A stretch of DNA of 64,000 nucleotides from positions 620,001-684,000 of the forward strand of contig CAMBMM010000001.1 of assembly GCA_945868825.1 (NCBI GenBank), written 5' to 3'. A program made the translations under genes and the position numbers. Below are positions 51,191 to 61,161 of the stretch, in pieces. The notes under the pieces were generated by a model. That model did no database searches, had not been told where the DNA came from, and saw nothing but the letters and a program-made list of their open reading frames with translations. Position 1 is the first letter of the stretch. Every line of letters starts with the position of its first letter. This DNA comes from Sphingobacterium thalpophilum. GTDB taxonomy: Bacteria; Bacteroidota; Bacteroidia; Sphingobacteriales; Sphingobacteriaceae.

Positions 51191-53812
51191 ATGAGTATAT
51201 CTAAAACATATAACCCAAAAGAAGCAGAAGCAAAATGGTACAGCTATTGGCTTGAAAAGAAATTTTTTCGTTCCCTACCCGATGAGCGTGAGCCATATAC
51301 CATCGTTATTCCGCCACCCAATGTAACAGGTGTATTGCATATGGGGCATATGTTAAACAATACCATTCAGGATGTATTAATTCGTAGAGCCCGTATGCAA
51401 GGCAAAAATGCGTGTTGGATACCCGGTACCGACCACGCTTCTATTGCTACCGAAGCCAAGGTGGTGGCCATGCTCAAAGAAAAAGAGATCGAGAAAAAAG
51501 ACTTAAGTCGGCAAGAATTTTTAGGATATGCCTACGAATGGAAAGATAAATACGGGGGTATCATCCTCAAACAATTAGAAAAGCTAGGTGCTTCTTGCGA
51601 TTGGGATCGCACCCGTTTCACGATGGAAGAATCACTTTCAGAAGCGGTTATTGATACCTTTATACACTTGTACAAAAAGGGCTGGATTTACCGTGGAGTA
51701 CGCATGGTAAACTGGGATCCGAAAGGAAAAACCGCCGTTTCTGACGAAGAAGTTATTCGAAAAGAAGTAAACCAAAAACTATATTACATTAAATACGCCA
51801 TTAGCGGAGAGGCAGGCAACTATTTAACCATTGCCACTACCCGACCAGAAACCATCATGGCTGATGCGGCCATTTGCGTAAACCCGAACGACGAACGTTA
51901 TGTTCACTTAAAGGGCAAAAAAGTATTCATTCCTTTACTCAATCGTGAAATACCGGTAATTCAGGATGAATATGTGACCATGGATTTTGGAACCGGCTGC
52001 CTAAAAGTAACCCCGGCCCACGATTTAAACGATTACGAATTGGGCATTAAACACAAACTGCCCGTAATTGATATTTTGAGTGATGATGGAACTTTAAACG
52101 AAAAAGCGGAAATATTAGTCGGCGAAGATCGTTTTGCAGCCCGTAAAAAAATTGCGGTACTTTTAGAAGAAGCTGGCCATTTAGAAAAAGTAGAAGACAA
52201 TAAATCGCAATTAGGCTATTCTGAACGTACCGATGCGGTAATTGAGCCCAAACTATCTTTGCAATGGTTTTGCAAGATGGATGAAATGGCCAAACCTGCA
52301 TTAGATTATGTTTTGGATGGCGAAGTAAAACTCATCCCCGAGAAATTCACCAATACCTATAAACATTGGATGGAAAATGTGAAAGATTGGTGCATTAGCC
52401 GCCAATTGTGGTGGGGACAACAAATTCCGGCCTGGTATTTGCCAAACGGGGAGTTTATAATCGCAAAAAACAAAGAAGAAGCTTTTATTGAGGCACAAAA
52501 ACTGAACAGCACGATTCAATTAGCAGATTTAAAACAAGACGAAGACGTGGTAGATACCTGGTTTTCTTCTTGGTTGTGGCCAATATCAGTTTTCGATGGC
52601 TTTAAAGACCCCGATAACAAAGAAATTAACTACTACTACCCTACCAACGATTTGGTAACTGCTCCCGAAATTTTATTCTTTTGGGTAGCTCGTATGATTA
52701 TGGCCGGACATGAATTTCGTGGTAAAGCGCCATTTAAAAATGTGTATTTAACCGGTATTGTACGTGATAAATTAGGCCGTAAAATGTCTAAATCTTTAGG
52801 CAATTCGCCCGACCCTATTGACTTAATTGAGAAATACGGTGCCGATGGCGTTCGAGTGGGCATGCTTTTATGTTCTCCGGCAGGCAACGATTTAATGTTT
52901 GATGAAAGTTATTGCGAACAAGGCCGAAATTTCTCTAACAAAATTTGGAATGCCTTCCGCCTAGTAAAAGGTTGGGAAGTAGATGCCAACTTGGCTTGCC
53001 CCAACGAGCATAGTATTGCCTGGTTCGAAAGCAATTTCAACCAAGCCTTACAACAAATTGAGGAGGACTTTAACAATTACCGCCTTTCTGAAGCCCTAAT
53101 GGGTATTTATAAATTGGTTTGGGATGATTTTTGTGCCTGGTACCTAGAAATGGTAAAACCGGCCTATCAACAGCCTATAGATACAATTAGCTACCAAGCT
53201 TCGCTGAACTTTTTTGAAAATATTTTAAAACTCATCCATCCGTTTATGCCCTTTTTATCAGAAGAATTGTGGCACGATGAGGTGTTTGAAAAACGAGGGG
53301 AATTGGATTGCTGTATTGTTGCCACCTATCCTAAAGTAGGTGCAATTGACTTAGCCATTACCAAAGATTTCGAAAGCATTAAACAAGTAATTTCTGAAAT
53401 AAGAAACATTCGCAATACCAAAAAACTCTCACCAAAAGATGCACTTGATTTACAAATCAAGGCCAATTCTAGCATCGATTACCAAAGCTATACACCAATT
53501 ATTAGCAAATTGGCCAACATTACCACCATTAGTTTTGTAAGCGATAAACCAGCAGGAGCCGCAGCCTTTATGGCAGGTACCGACGAGTTCTTTGTTCCGT
53601 TAAGTGAGAACATTGATGCCGAAGCCGAAAAAGAGCGCATTGAAAAAGAATTGGACTATTTACAGGGATTCCTAAAATCGGTAGATGCCAAATTGAGTAA
53701 CGAACGTTTTGTGCAAAATGCCAAACCAGAAGTGCTAGCCAACGAACAGCAGAAAAAAGCGGACGCCGAGGCAAAAATTGTATTGCTAAAAGAGAATTTA
53801 GCCGCTTTATAA
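51191..53812 (+). CDS. valS: Valine--tRNA ligase
   Basis: PPPNVTGVLHMGHML, PGTDHASIATEAKV, TTRPETIMADAAI, GRKMSKSLGNSPDP; C-terminal coiled coil. Confidence 0.97.
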   Translation: MSISKTYNPKEAEAKWYSYWLEKKFFRSLPDEREPYTIVIPPPNVTGVLHMGHMLNNTIQDVLIRRARMQGKNACWIPGTDHASIATEAKVVAMLKEKEIEKKDLSRQEFLGYAYEWKDKYGGIILKQLEKLGASCDWDRTRFTMEESLSEAVIDTFIHLYKKGWIYRGVRMVNWDPKGKTAVSDEEVIRKEVNQKLYYIKYAISGEAGNYLTIATTRPETIMADAAICVNPNDERYVHLKGKKVFIPLLNREIPVIQDEYVTMDFGTGCLKVTPAHDLNDYELGIKHKLPVIDILSDDGTLNEKAEILVGEDRFAARKKIAVLLEEAGHLEKVEDNKSQLGYSERTDAVIEPKLSLQWFCKMDEMAKPALDYVLDGEVKLIPEKFTNTYKHWMENVKDWCISRQLWWGQQIPAWYLPNGEFIIAKNKEEAFIEAQKLNSTIQLADLKQDEDVVDTWFSSWLWPISVFDGFKDPDNKEINYYYPTNDLVTAPEILFFWVARMIMAGHEFRGKAPFKNVYLTGIVRDKLGRKMSKSLGNSPDPIDLIEKYGADGVRVGMLLCSPAGNDLMFDESYCEQGRNFSNKIWNAFRLVKGWEVDANLACPNEHSIAWFESNFNQALQQIEEDFNNYRLSEALMGIYKLVWDDFCAWYLEMVKPAYQQPIDTISYQASLNFFENILKLIHPFMPFLSEELWHDEVFEKRGELDCCIVATYPKVGAIDLAITKDFESIKQVISEIRNIRNTKKLSPKDALDLQIKANSSIDYQSYTPIISKLANITTISFVSDKPAGAAAFMAGTDEFFVPLSENIDAEAEKERIEKELDYLQGFLKSVDAKLSNERFVQNAKPEVLANEQQKKADAEAKIVLLKENLAAL

Positions 53813-54271
53813 ATCAGCGTACAAGGGCAATGCGGACACAAATTGGTAGCTATTTTGCTCCCAATTAAGCAAAGAACAATAATGGGCTAAGCCATTGCTT
53901 ACCAACAGCCAAGGCACTCGGTGTACAAAATTATAACGGGCAATTTGGTCGAAGGTATCTTGGCTAATTTTTACGCTGGGCGCTTTGCATTCTACCAATA
54001 ATATCTTTTGGCCGGTCGAGTTAAACACCAGCACATCGCTGCGTTTTTGCAGGCCATTATAGGTAAGTCCTCCCTCTAACTGAATAAGACCTTTGGGCAC
54101 TTTCTTTTCTTGAATAAGAAATTGTACCACATGCTGCCGCACCCACTCTTCGGGCGTAAGCACCAAAAACTTCTTTCTCACTTCATCGAAAATGAACAAT
54201 GAATCTCCTTCTTCCTTCAATTTAAAGGAATAAGGCTGAAAAGCTAAAGGCGTTTGTTGGTACGGGAACAC
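53807..54271 (-). CDS. HsdR N-terminal-like PD-(D/E)xK domain protein
   Basis: RKKFLVLTPEEWVRQHVVQFLI, KRSDVLVFNSTGQKILLVECKAPS (D...ExK). GTG start at 54271 suggested; the track uses ATG 54337. Confidence 0.8.
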   Translation of the reverse strand: MFPYQQTPLAFQPYSFKLKEEGDSLFIFDEVRKKFLVLTPEEWVRQHVVQFLIQEKKVPKGLIQLEGGLTYNGLQKRSDVLVFNSTGQKILLVECKAPSVKISQDTFDQIARYNFVHRVPWLLVSNGLAHYCSLLNWEQNSYQFVSALPLYADL

Positions 54272-54335
54272 AGCGGCTAATTTCAGAAAAAAATGGTAGA
54301 AATGGGCCCAAATAATTTGTAATTTGGCAGCAGCC

Positions 54336-55364
54336 ATGACACTTGCCGAAATTGTTAGAGATATAAAAGCCCGCAGTTTAAAACCCGTGTATTTATTACA
54401 TGGCGAAGAACCGTATTATATCGATAAAATAAGCGATTTACTAGAAAATACCGTATTAAGCGATGCCGAAAAGGGCTTTAACCAAACGGTATTGTATGGC
54501 AAAGAAACTGATATTGCTACGCTCCTAAATACCGTAAAACGCTACCCCATGATGAGTGATTACCAAGTGGTAGTGGTAAAAGAAGCCCAAGAAGTAAAAT
54601 GGGGTAAAGACGATGACGATAAAAAAGGAAGCGACCCCTGGTTGGCTTATTTAGAAAATCCACTACCAAGCACCATTTTAGTACTTTGCTACAAATACGG
54701 CAAGTTCGATAAACGCAAAAAAACCTATAAAGCCATAGAAAAAAATGGGGTGGTATTTGAATCTACGCCACTTTACGACAATAAAATTCCGGCATGGATT
54801 GAAGACTACATTCGCGAAAAAGGATTTGGTATGCATGCCCGTGGGGCAGCCTTAATGGCCGAATACCTAGGCAACGATCTTTCTAAAATTGCGAATGAGC
54901 TAGACAAATTATTGCTGAATTTGGCAAAAGGCCACGAAATTACGCCCGAACAAATTCAAGATAATATTGGCATTAGCAAAGAATATAATGTGTTTGAACT
55001 GCAAGATGCATTGGCAAAACGAAACGTAGTGAAGGCCAATCAAATTATTGATTATTTTGGCGCAAACCCTAAAGCAAACCCTATACAAATGGTTTTGGGT
55101 GTACTAAATACCTATTTTAGCAAGGTGTTAAAGTACCACTATGCCATAGATAAATCGCCACAAGGTTTGGCAAGAGAATTGGGCGTAAATCCATTTTTTG
55201 TGAAAGATTATGAAATGGCAGGCCGCAGCTATAACAAAGCCAAATTATTTCAAATTATTGGCTATTTGCGCAATTACGATTTAAAATCTAAAGGTGTAGA
55301 TGCCAGCGGCAATACCACCGACGGCGAATTATTAAAAGAACTTATTTTTAAAATTATTCATTAA
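54336..55364 (+). CDS. holA: DNA polymerase III subunit delta
   Basis: KPVYLLHGEEPYYIDKISDLL, ELDKLLLNLAKGHEITPEQIQDNIGISKEYNVFELQDALAKRN. ATG 54336 preferred over TTG 54324. Confidence 0.93.
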   Translation: MTLAEIVRDIKARSLKPVYLLHGEEPYYIDKISDLLENTVLSDAEKGFNQTVLYGKETDIATLLNTVKRYPMMSDYQVVVVKEAQEVKWGKDDDDKKGSDPWLAYLENPLPSTILVLCYKYGKFDKRKKTYKAIEKNGVVFESTPLYDNKIPAWIEDYIREKGFGMHARGAALMAEYLGNDLSKIANELDKLLLNLAKGHEITPEQIQDNIGISKEYNVFELQDALAKRNVVKANQIIDYFGANPKANPIQMVLGVLNTYFSKVLKYHYAIDKSPQGLARELGVNPFFVKDYEMAGRSYNKAKLFQIIGYLRNYDLKSKGVDASGNTTDGELLKELIFKIIH

Positions 55365-55365
55365 T

Positions 55366-55770
55366 ATGAACTATTGGTTAGTAAAATCAGAGCCCTTTAA
55401 ATATAGCTGGGCAAAGTTTAACGAAGATAAACGCACCTTTTGGGATGGTGTTCGTAATTATCAGGCCCGAAACAATTTGAAAGGCATGAAAGAAGGTGAT
55501 TTGGTATTGTTTTACCACAGCAACGAAGGCATGTGCGTAGTAGGAATTGCCAAAGTGCTTCGTGAATTTTATCAAGATCCAACAACAGAAGATACCAATT
55601 GGGTGGTGGTAGATTTGGCACCGGTAGAAACATTAAAAAATGTAGTTACTTTAAGCCAAATTAAGGGCGACGAATACCTGAAAGATATTTCTTTAGTACG
55701 CCAAGGGCGCTTATCGGTAATGCCTCTAAAAGCAGCCGAATTCGATCGAATTTTAGAATTAGGTAGCTAA
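55366..55770 (+). CDS. EVE domain protein
   Basis: NYWLVKSEPFKYSWAKF...WDGVRNYQARNNLKGMKEGDLVLFYHSNEGMCVVGIAKV. Confidence 0.94.
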   Translation: MNYWLVKSEPFKYSWAKFNEDKRTFWDGVRNYQARNNLKGMKEGDLVLFYHSNEGMCVVGIAKVLREFYQDPTTEDTNWVVVDLAPVETLKNVVTLSQIKGDEYLKDISLVRQGRLSVMPLKAAEFDRILELGS

Positions 55771-56295
55771 TTACTCTTTCGTAAACAGCGCTTTCAATTC
55801 GGTTGCATCGTCGGCTTTCATTTTGCCAGCCAACACCAAACGCAGTTGTCGGCGACGCAGTGCCCCGTCAAACAACTTTTGCTCCTCTGCAGTTTCTACC
55901 AAAATTGTAGGAACCGGAACGGTTTTGCCCAATTCATCTAAAGCCACAAAAGTATAATACGCCTCATTCGATTTAAACTTCGTACCCGATGGAATGTTTT
56001 GTGCCCAAACATCCAAACGAACTTCAACCGAGGTGTTAAATGCACGAGTAATTTTCGATTCAATGGTTACCACATCGCCCAATTTAATAGGCTGATGGAA
56101 AGACACATTATCTACCGAAGCCGTTACCACAATGCGGTTACAGTGCTTTTGCGCCGAAATAGCAGCTGCAATATCCATCCAATGCAATAAACGGCCTCCC
56201 ATTAAATTATTTAAGGTATTGGTATCGTTGGGCAATACTAACTCATTCATTACAACAAATGAAGACGATGCTGGTTTCGCAGATTTGGTTTCCAT
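55771..56295 (-). CDS. Hotdog-fold acyl-CoA thioesterase
   Basis: NTLNNLMGGRLLHWMDIAAAISAQKHCNRIVVTASVDNVSFHQPIKLGDVV. ATG 56295. Confidence 0.9.
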   Translation of the reverse strand: METKSAKPASSSFVVMNELVLPNDTNTLNNLMGGRLLHWMDIAAAISAQKHCNRIVVTASVDNVSFHQPIKLGDVVTIESKITRAFNTSVEVRLDVWAQNIPSGTKFKSNEAYYTFVALDELGKTVPVPTILVETAEEQKLFDGALRRRQLRLVLAGKMKADDATELKALFTKE

Positions 56296-56385
56296 AGCTA
56301 CAAAAATACACATTTTGATTGATTGCTTGTTTTTGACATTAAAATAGAAAATTAAGCCTTACATTAGATTTAAAATTAAACGTAC

Positions 56386-56961
56386 ATGAAAATACTCCTA
56401 AGCTTTGCCGTGCTAGCACTAAGTGGTGCCGCCGCCCTATATTACCTCAACTTTTTCAAAAAAGGAAACGAAATAAATACAGTTTCTGGAAAATCGTTTT
56501 ACGATTTATCTATAACAACCTTAGATGGAAAAACTAAAATCAACTTTAAAGATTTTAAAGGGAAGAAAGTGTTGTGCGTAAATACTGCTTCTAAATGTGG
56601 TTTTACGCCACAATATGAAGGATTGCAGCAACTACAAGAACGTTATAAAGACAAATTAATCATTGTGGGCTTTCCCTGCAACCAATTTTTAGGTCAAGAA
56701 TCGGGCTCTGCAACTGAAATAGCAGAATTTTGCTCTAAAAACTATGGTGTTACTTTCCAAATGACTGAAAAGATAAATGTTAAAGGAAAAGAACAACACC
56801 CCGTATATCAATGGCTTTGCCAAAAAGTAAATAACGGAAAAGAAGATGTTACCGTGGGCTGGAATTTTGGTAAGTTCTTAATTGATGAGAATGGAAATTA
56901 TGTAGCCTATTTCCCATCGAAAGTTACCCCCTTAAGCACAGAGATTACGTCAAAACTATAA
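56386..56961 (+). CDS. Glutathione peroxidase-like protein with N-terminal membrane anchor
   Basis: VLCVNTASKCGFTPQYEGLQ, IIVGFPCNQFLGQE, VGWNFGKFLID. Confidence 0.92.
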   Translation: MKILLSFAVLALSGAAALYYLNFFKKGNEINTVSGKSFYDLSITTLDGKTKINFKDFKGKKVLCVNTASKCGFTPQYEGLQQLQERYKDKLIIVGFPCNQFLGQESGSATEIAEFCSKNYGVTFQMTEKINVKGKEQHPVYQWLCQKVNNGKEDVTVGWNFGKFLIDENGNYVAYFPSKVTPLSTEITSKL

Positions 56962-57770
56962 TGCCCGCCAATATTCCGCCGGCTTCAGCAGCTAGTCCAG
57001 CGCCAGCTTTTGAACGCCTATTAACTATTATGGATACCTTAAGGGAGCAATGCCCTTGGGACCAAAAGCAAACTATGGAAAGTTTGCGGCACCTTACTAT
57101 TGAGGAAACCTACGAATTGTCGGATGCTATTTTAGATGGCGATGTACTAGAAATTCGCAAAGAATTAGGCGATCTCATGCTACATCTGGTGTTTTATGCA
57201 CGCATTGCTTCAGAAACACAGCAATTCACCATTACCGAAGTGCTTAATGGTATTTGCGATAAATTGATTTCACGCCATCCACACATTTACGGAGATATTA
57301 CGGTAAAAGATGAAGCCGAAGTAAAACGAAATTGGGAACAATTGAAACTTAAAGAAGGCAACAAATCGGTTTTAGGTGGTGTGCCCAGTTCTCTACCGGC
57401 TCTCATTAAATCATCACGTATTCAAGAAAAAGCACGTGGTGTAGGCTTTGATTGGGAAGAAAAAAGCCAGGTTTGGAAAAAGGTAGAAGAAGAAATGCAA
57501 GAATTTAAAAACGAATTTAATGCTACTTCTACCGAAAAAATTGATCTCGAAAAAGCCGAAGGCGAATTTGGCGATCTACTTTTCTCTCTCATTAATTACG
57601 CACGCTTCATAAATATTAACCCCGAAGATGCGCTCGAAAAAACCAATAAAAAATTCATTAAACGCTTTCAATATTTAGAAAGCAAAGCGCAAGAATTAGG
57701 TAAAAACCTTAAAGAAATGAGCTTAGAAGAAATGGATGTGTTTTGGAATGAAGCCAAGAAATTAAGCTAA
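56961..57770 (+). CDS. mazG: Nucleoside triphosphate pyrophosphohydrolase
   Basis: LREQCPWDQKQTMESLRHLTIEETYELSDAI, EFGDLLFSLINYARF duplicate MazG domains. Confidence 0.95.
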   Translation: MPANIPPASAASPAPAFERLLTIMDTLREQCPWDQKQTMESLRHLTIEETYELSDAILDGDVLEIRKELGDLMLHLVFYARIASETQQFTITEVLNGICDKLISRHPHIYGDITVKDEAEVKRNWEQLKLKEGNKSVLGGVPSSLPALIKSSRIQEKARGVGFDWEEKSQVWKKVEEEMQEFKNEFNATSTEKIDLEKAEGEFGDLLFSLINYARFININPEDALEKTNKKFIKRFQYLESKAQELGKNLKEMSLEEMDVFWNEAKKLS

Positions 57771-58991
57771 TTACGAAAAACGCAAGGCTTTTACAGGTAG
57801 TATACGACTGATGAGCAAACTTGGCAACAATAGTACGATTAAGCAAACAAAAAGCGTTCCCAGGTTAATGCCAATTACATCCATCCATTCTAATTGAATA
57901 GGCACAAAACTCATGTAGTACGAAGCCTCATCTAAAGGCAATACGTGGGTATACTGCTGAACGAGGCCAAAACCAAGCCCTAAAACATTGCCCAAGGCCA
58001 AGCCTAAACCAATAATGTACACGGCTTGGTACAAAAATATTTTTCGGATAGCCCAGTTTGTACTTCCCAATGCTTTTAACAAGCCAATAAATGTGGTACG
58101 CTCTAAAATCATAATTAGCAATGCCGATACCATATTGATGAGCGCCACAGCCAACATTAAAGCAAAAACCACCTGTGTATTAATATCCAAAAGAGATAAC
58201 CACTGAAAGATAGTAGGGTACAATTCTTTTACTGTATACGCCTTTTCTTCAATAGGTAAACCTTGGTGAATGGCCGCTGCCCGATCTTCCAAAGTATTAA
58301 AATCCTTTAAGCGAATTTCATAGCCGCCTACTTGACCATCGGTCCAATTATTTAGCCGGCGTATAAGCGATAAACTACCTATTACATACGAATTATCCAC
58401 TTCTTCTACCCCTAAATTATACATGCCCACTACGGTAAATTTCCGTTTTCTGAGCGGCTCTTGCACAAAATACATCACCAATCCATCGCCCACTTTCAAA
58501 TGCAATAACCTGGCTGTATGCGTAGAAACCAAAATTTCTTTCTGTGCTTGCAGCGTATCGGCAAAGTTGATGGACCTGCCCGAAACCAATATAGACTGCA
58601 TACTTTTCGCCGAATAGCTTGCGTCTATCCCTTTAAGCACTACCCCTTCAATTTCATTATTCACTTTAATAATACCGGGCTTAGTGGCAAATGCTTCTAC
58701 AGAAAGTAGCGTTGTATCACTCTTAAGTTGTGCTAAAACTGTCTCGGGTAGCCTAAAACTCGAATTTTCGAGCGAAAAATTTAAATCATTTTTAAGCACC
58801 TGCACATCGCCCGAAAAGGCTCGTACCTTTTCTCTAATTTCCTGCTTAAAGCCTTTTACAATAGCTAAAGAAAGAATCATCACCGCTACGCCGAGTGCGA
58901 TAGCCAATACCGACATCCGCACGATTAACTTCGAAAAGGTTCGTTTAGATTTTAGGGTAAGACGCTGGGCTAGATAAAAGCTAAAATTCAA
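57771..58991 (-). CDS. LolE/FtsX-like ABC transporter permease
   Basis: N-terminal TM + MacB-like periplasmic domain + three C-terminal TMs; MILERTTFIGLLKALGSTNWAIRKIFLYQA. Confidence 0.9.
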   Translation of the reverse strand: MNFSFYLAQRLTLKSKRTFSKLIVRMSVLAIALGVAVMILSLAIVKGFKQEIREKVRAFSGDVQVLKNDLNFSLENSSFRLPETVLAQLKSDTTLLSVEAFATKPGIIKVNNEIEGVVLKGIDASYSAKSMQSILVSGRSINFADTLQAQKEILVSTHTARLLHLKVGDGLVMYFVQEPLRKRKFTVVGMYNLGVEEVDNSYVIGSLSLIRRLNNWTDGQVGGYEIRLKDFNTLEDRAAAIHQGLPIEEKAYTVKELYPTIFQWLSLLDINTQVVFALMLAVALINMVSALLIMILERTTFIGLLKALGSTNWAIRKIFLYQAVYIIGLGLALGNVLGLGFGLVQQYTHVLPLDEASYYMSFVPIQLEWMDVIGINLGTLFVCLIVLLLPSLLISRILPVKALRFS

Positions 58992-59056
58992 GGAAATAGT
59001 ATTTTTTGTAACTTAGCAAAGGTGCAAATTTTTCTGATAAGACCTTTACAGACGTA

Positions 59057-60244
59057 ATGATAAAACAACTTGCTATAGCTTTTTTTCTTCTCCAATGCGC
59101 TTATTTGGCAGCACAAGCACAAGTAGCTACTTCCAGCATAAGCCCTGGAGCCAACCAAACAGCAGCCTATTTTTCAGGCTTAAAAAATAAAAAAATTGGG
59201 ATGGTGGTCAATCATACCTCCACCATTGGACAAAAACTTAGTGTAGATAGCTTGGTTGCGGCTGGTTTTTCACCTAATAAAATTTTTGCCCCCGAGCATG
59301 GATTTAGAGGAGAAAGTAGCAATGGAGCAAGCATTGAGAATAACATAGATGAAAAAACGGGCATCCCCATAATTTCATTATACGGCAAATATTTAAAACC
59401 TAGTGCCGCAGATTTAAAAGATTTAGACCTCGTGATTTTCGATATTCAAGATGTAGGCGCTCGTTTTTACACCTACATTTCTACCCTACACTACGTTATG
59501 GAGGCGTGTGCCGAAAACAACGTCCCCTTACTCGTTTTAGACCGACCCAATCCGAATGGCTTTTTTATAGATGGGCCCGTACTCGAACCATCCTTTAAAT
59601 CTTTTATTGGTATGCACCCAGTACCCATTGTGTATGGCATGACCATTGGCGAATACGCACAAATGATTAATGGCGAAAAATGGCTGAAAGATGGTATGCA
59701 GTGTAATTTAAACGTAATTCCAGTGGCTAATTATACCCACAAAGATCGATACACCTTACCTATTAAACCATCGCCTAACCTAAATACACAACAAGCCATT
59801 TTACTATACCCCAGTTTATGTTTATTTGAAGGAACTATCATTAGTCAAGGAAGAGGTACCTACCATCCATTTCAAGTACTTGGAGCTCCGGCTCTATTGG
59901 ATAAATTTTCGTATTCATTTATGCCTAAATCTATTCCAGGCATGAGCGAAAATCCCCTACACCTAGGCCAAAATTGTTTTGGTTTAGATTTAAGCAAAGA
60001 ACAAACCGGTGAACAACTTAATTTAGATTGGTTACTTATATTTTACAAGGCCTATCCAAATAAAAAAACATTTTTTGATAACAAAAACTATCCGCAAATG
60101 GGTAATTTTGACAAATTAGCTGGCACAGTTAGTTTAAAACAACAAATCATACAAGGCAAAAGTGTCCGGGCCATTCGCAAAAGTTGGGAGCCTGCACTCA
60201 GTCGTTTTAAATTGATTCGAAAAAAATATTTGATATACCCCTGA
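59057..60244 (+). CDS. DUF1343 / NamZ-like exported protein
   Basis: Signal peptide; KIFAPEHGFRGESSNGA, DLVIFDIQDVGARFYTYISTL, LDRPNPNG, LYPSLCLFEGTIISQGRGT. Confidence 0.9.
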   Translation: MIKQLAIAFFLLQCAYLAAQAQVATSSISPGANQTAAYFSGLKNKKIGMVVNHTSTIGQKLSVDSLVAAGFSPNKIFAPEHGFRGESSNGASIENNIDEKTGIPIISLYGKYLKPSAADLKDLDLVIFDIQDVGARFYTYISTLHYVMEACAENNVPLLVLDRPNPNGFFIDGPVLEPSFKSFIGMHPVPIVYGMTIGEYAQMINGEKWLKDGMQCNLNVIPVANYTHKDRYTLPIKPSPNLNTQQAILLYPSLCLFEGTIISQGRGTYHPFQVLGAPALLDKFSYSFMPKSIPGMSENPLHLGQNCFGLDLSKEQTGEQLNLDWLLIFYKAYPNKKTFFDNKNYPQMGNFDKLAGTVSLKQQIIQGKSVRAIRKSWEPALSRFKLIRKKYLIYP

Positions 60245-61161
60245 TGAGTAGCTGGAGAATTGTTTTTATGGGTACGCCCGATTTTGCTGTGGAATCGCTA
60301 AAGGCCTTAATTGATGCGGGGCATGAGGTAGTGGGCGTAGTTACCGCTCCCGACAAACCTGCCGGTAGGGGGCAAAAGTTGAGTGAATCGGCGGTAAAAG
60401 AATATGCTCAAGCCCAAGGCTTACCTATACTGCAGCCTCTTAAATTAAAAGATTCCGAATTTATTGCGCAATTAAGTGCACTTAAACCCGATTTACAGGT
60501 AGTAGTAGCCTTCCGCATGCTACCCGAAGTGGTATGGAATCTTCCTCCTCAGGGAACGGTAAATGTACACGGTTCCTTACTTCCTAATTACAGAGGAGCT
60601 GCTCCAATTAATTGGGCCATTTTAAATGGAGAAAAAGAAACTGGCGTTAGCATCTTTAAACTACAACATGAAATAGATACGGGCGATATTCTGCTGCAAG
60701 AAAAAATGCCCATTGGCCCCAATGAAACCGCCGGCGAACTACACGATCGCATGAAAGTAATTGGAGCTCAACTCCTAGTTAAAACACTCCGAGATTTAGC
60801 CAATGGAACACTTAAAGCTAGCCCACAACAGCTTAATGCAGATACGAAACATGCACCCAAGTTATTTAAAGCCGATTGCGAAATAAATTGGAATAATACT
60901 GCGGAACAGATTCACAACCAAATTCGTGGCTTAAGCCCTTACCCTACTGCCTATACAGTTTTGAGTGGTAAAACACTAAAAATATTTAATGCCGAGATTA
61001 AACCAGGTAAACCCGAAATTCCTGCAGGAACTTTCAGCACCGACCACAAAAGCTACCTAAAATTTGTAGCAACAGACGGGTATCTTTCGTTGAAAGAAGT
61101 GCGATTAGAGGGCAAGAAAAAAATGGGAATAGACGAATTTCTTAGGGGTGTTCGCTTATAA
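60244..61161 (+). CDS. fmt: Methionyl-tRNA formyltransferase
   Basis: IVFMGTPDFAVESLKAL, VNVHGSLLPNYRGAAPINWAI, GDILLQEKMPI. Confidence 0.97.
   Translation: MSSWRIVFMGTPDFAVESLKALIDAGHEVVGVVTAPDKPAGRGQKLSESAVKEYAQAQGLPILQPLKLKDSEFIAQLSALKPDLQVVVAFRMLPEVVWNLPPQGTVNVHGSLLPNYRGAAPINWAILNGEKETGVSIFKLQHEIDTGDILLQEKMPIGPNETAGELHDRMKVIGAQLLVKTLRDLANGTLKASPQQLNADTKHAPKLFKADCEINWNNTAEQIHNQIRGLSPYPTAYTVLSGKTLKIFNAEIKPGKPEIPAGTFSTDHKSYLKFVATDGYLSLKEVRLEGKKKMGIDEFLRGVRL

Noticed and set aside
53807-55770. Restriction-modification or defence island call
   Set aside because: No methyltransferase, specificity subunit, helicase motor or toxin-antitoxin genes; only a lone HsdR-N-like domain and an EVE protein, so reported only as a neighbourhood observation.
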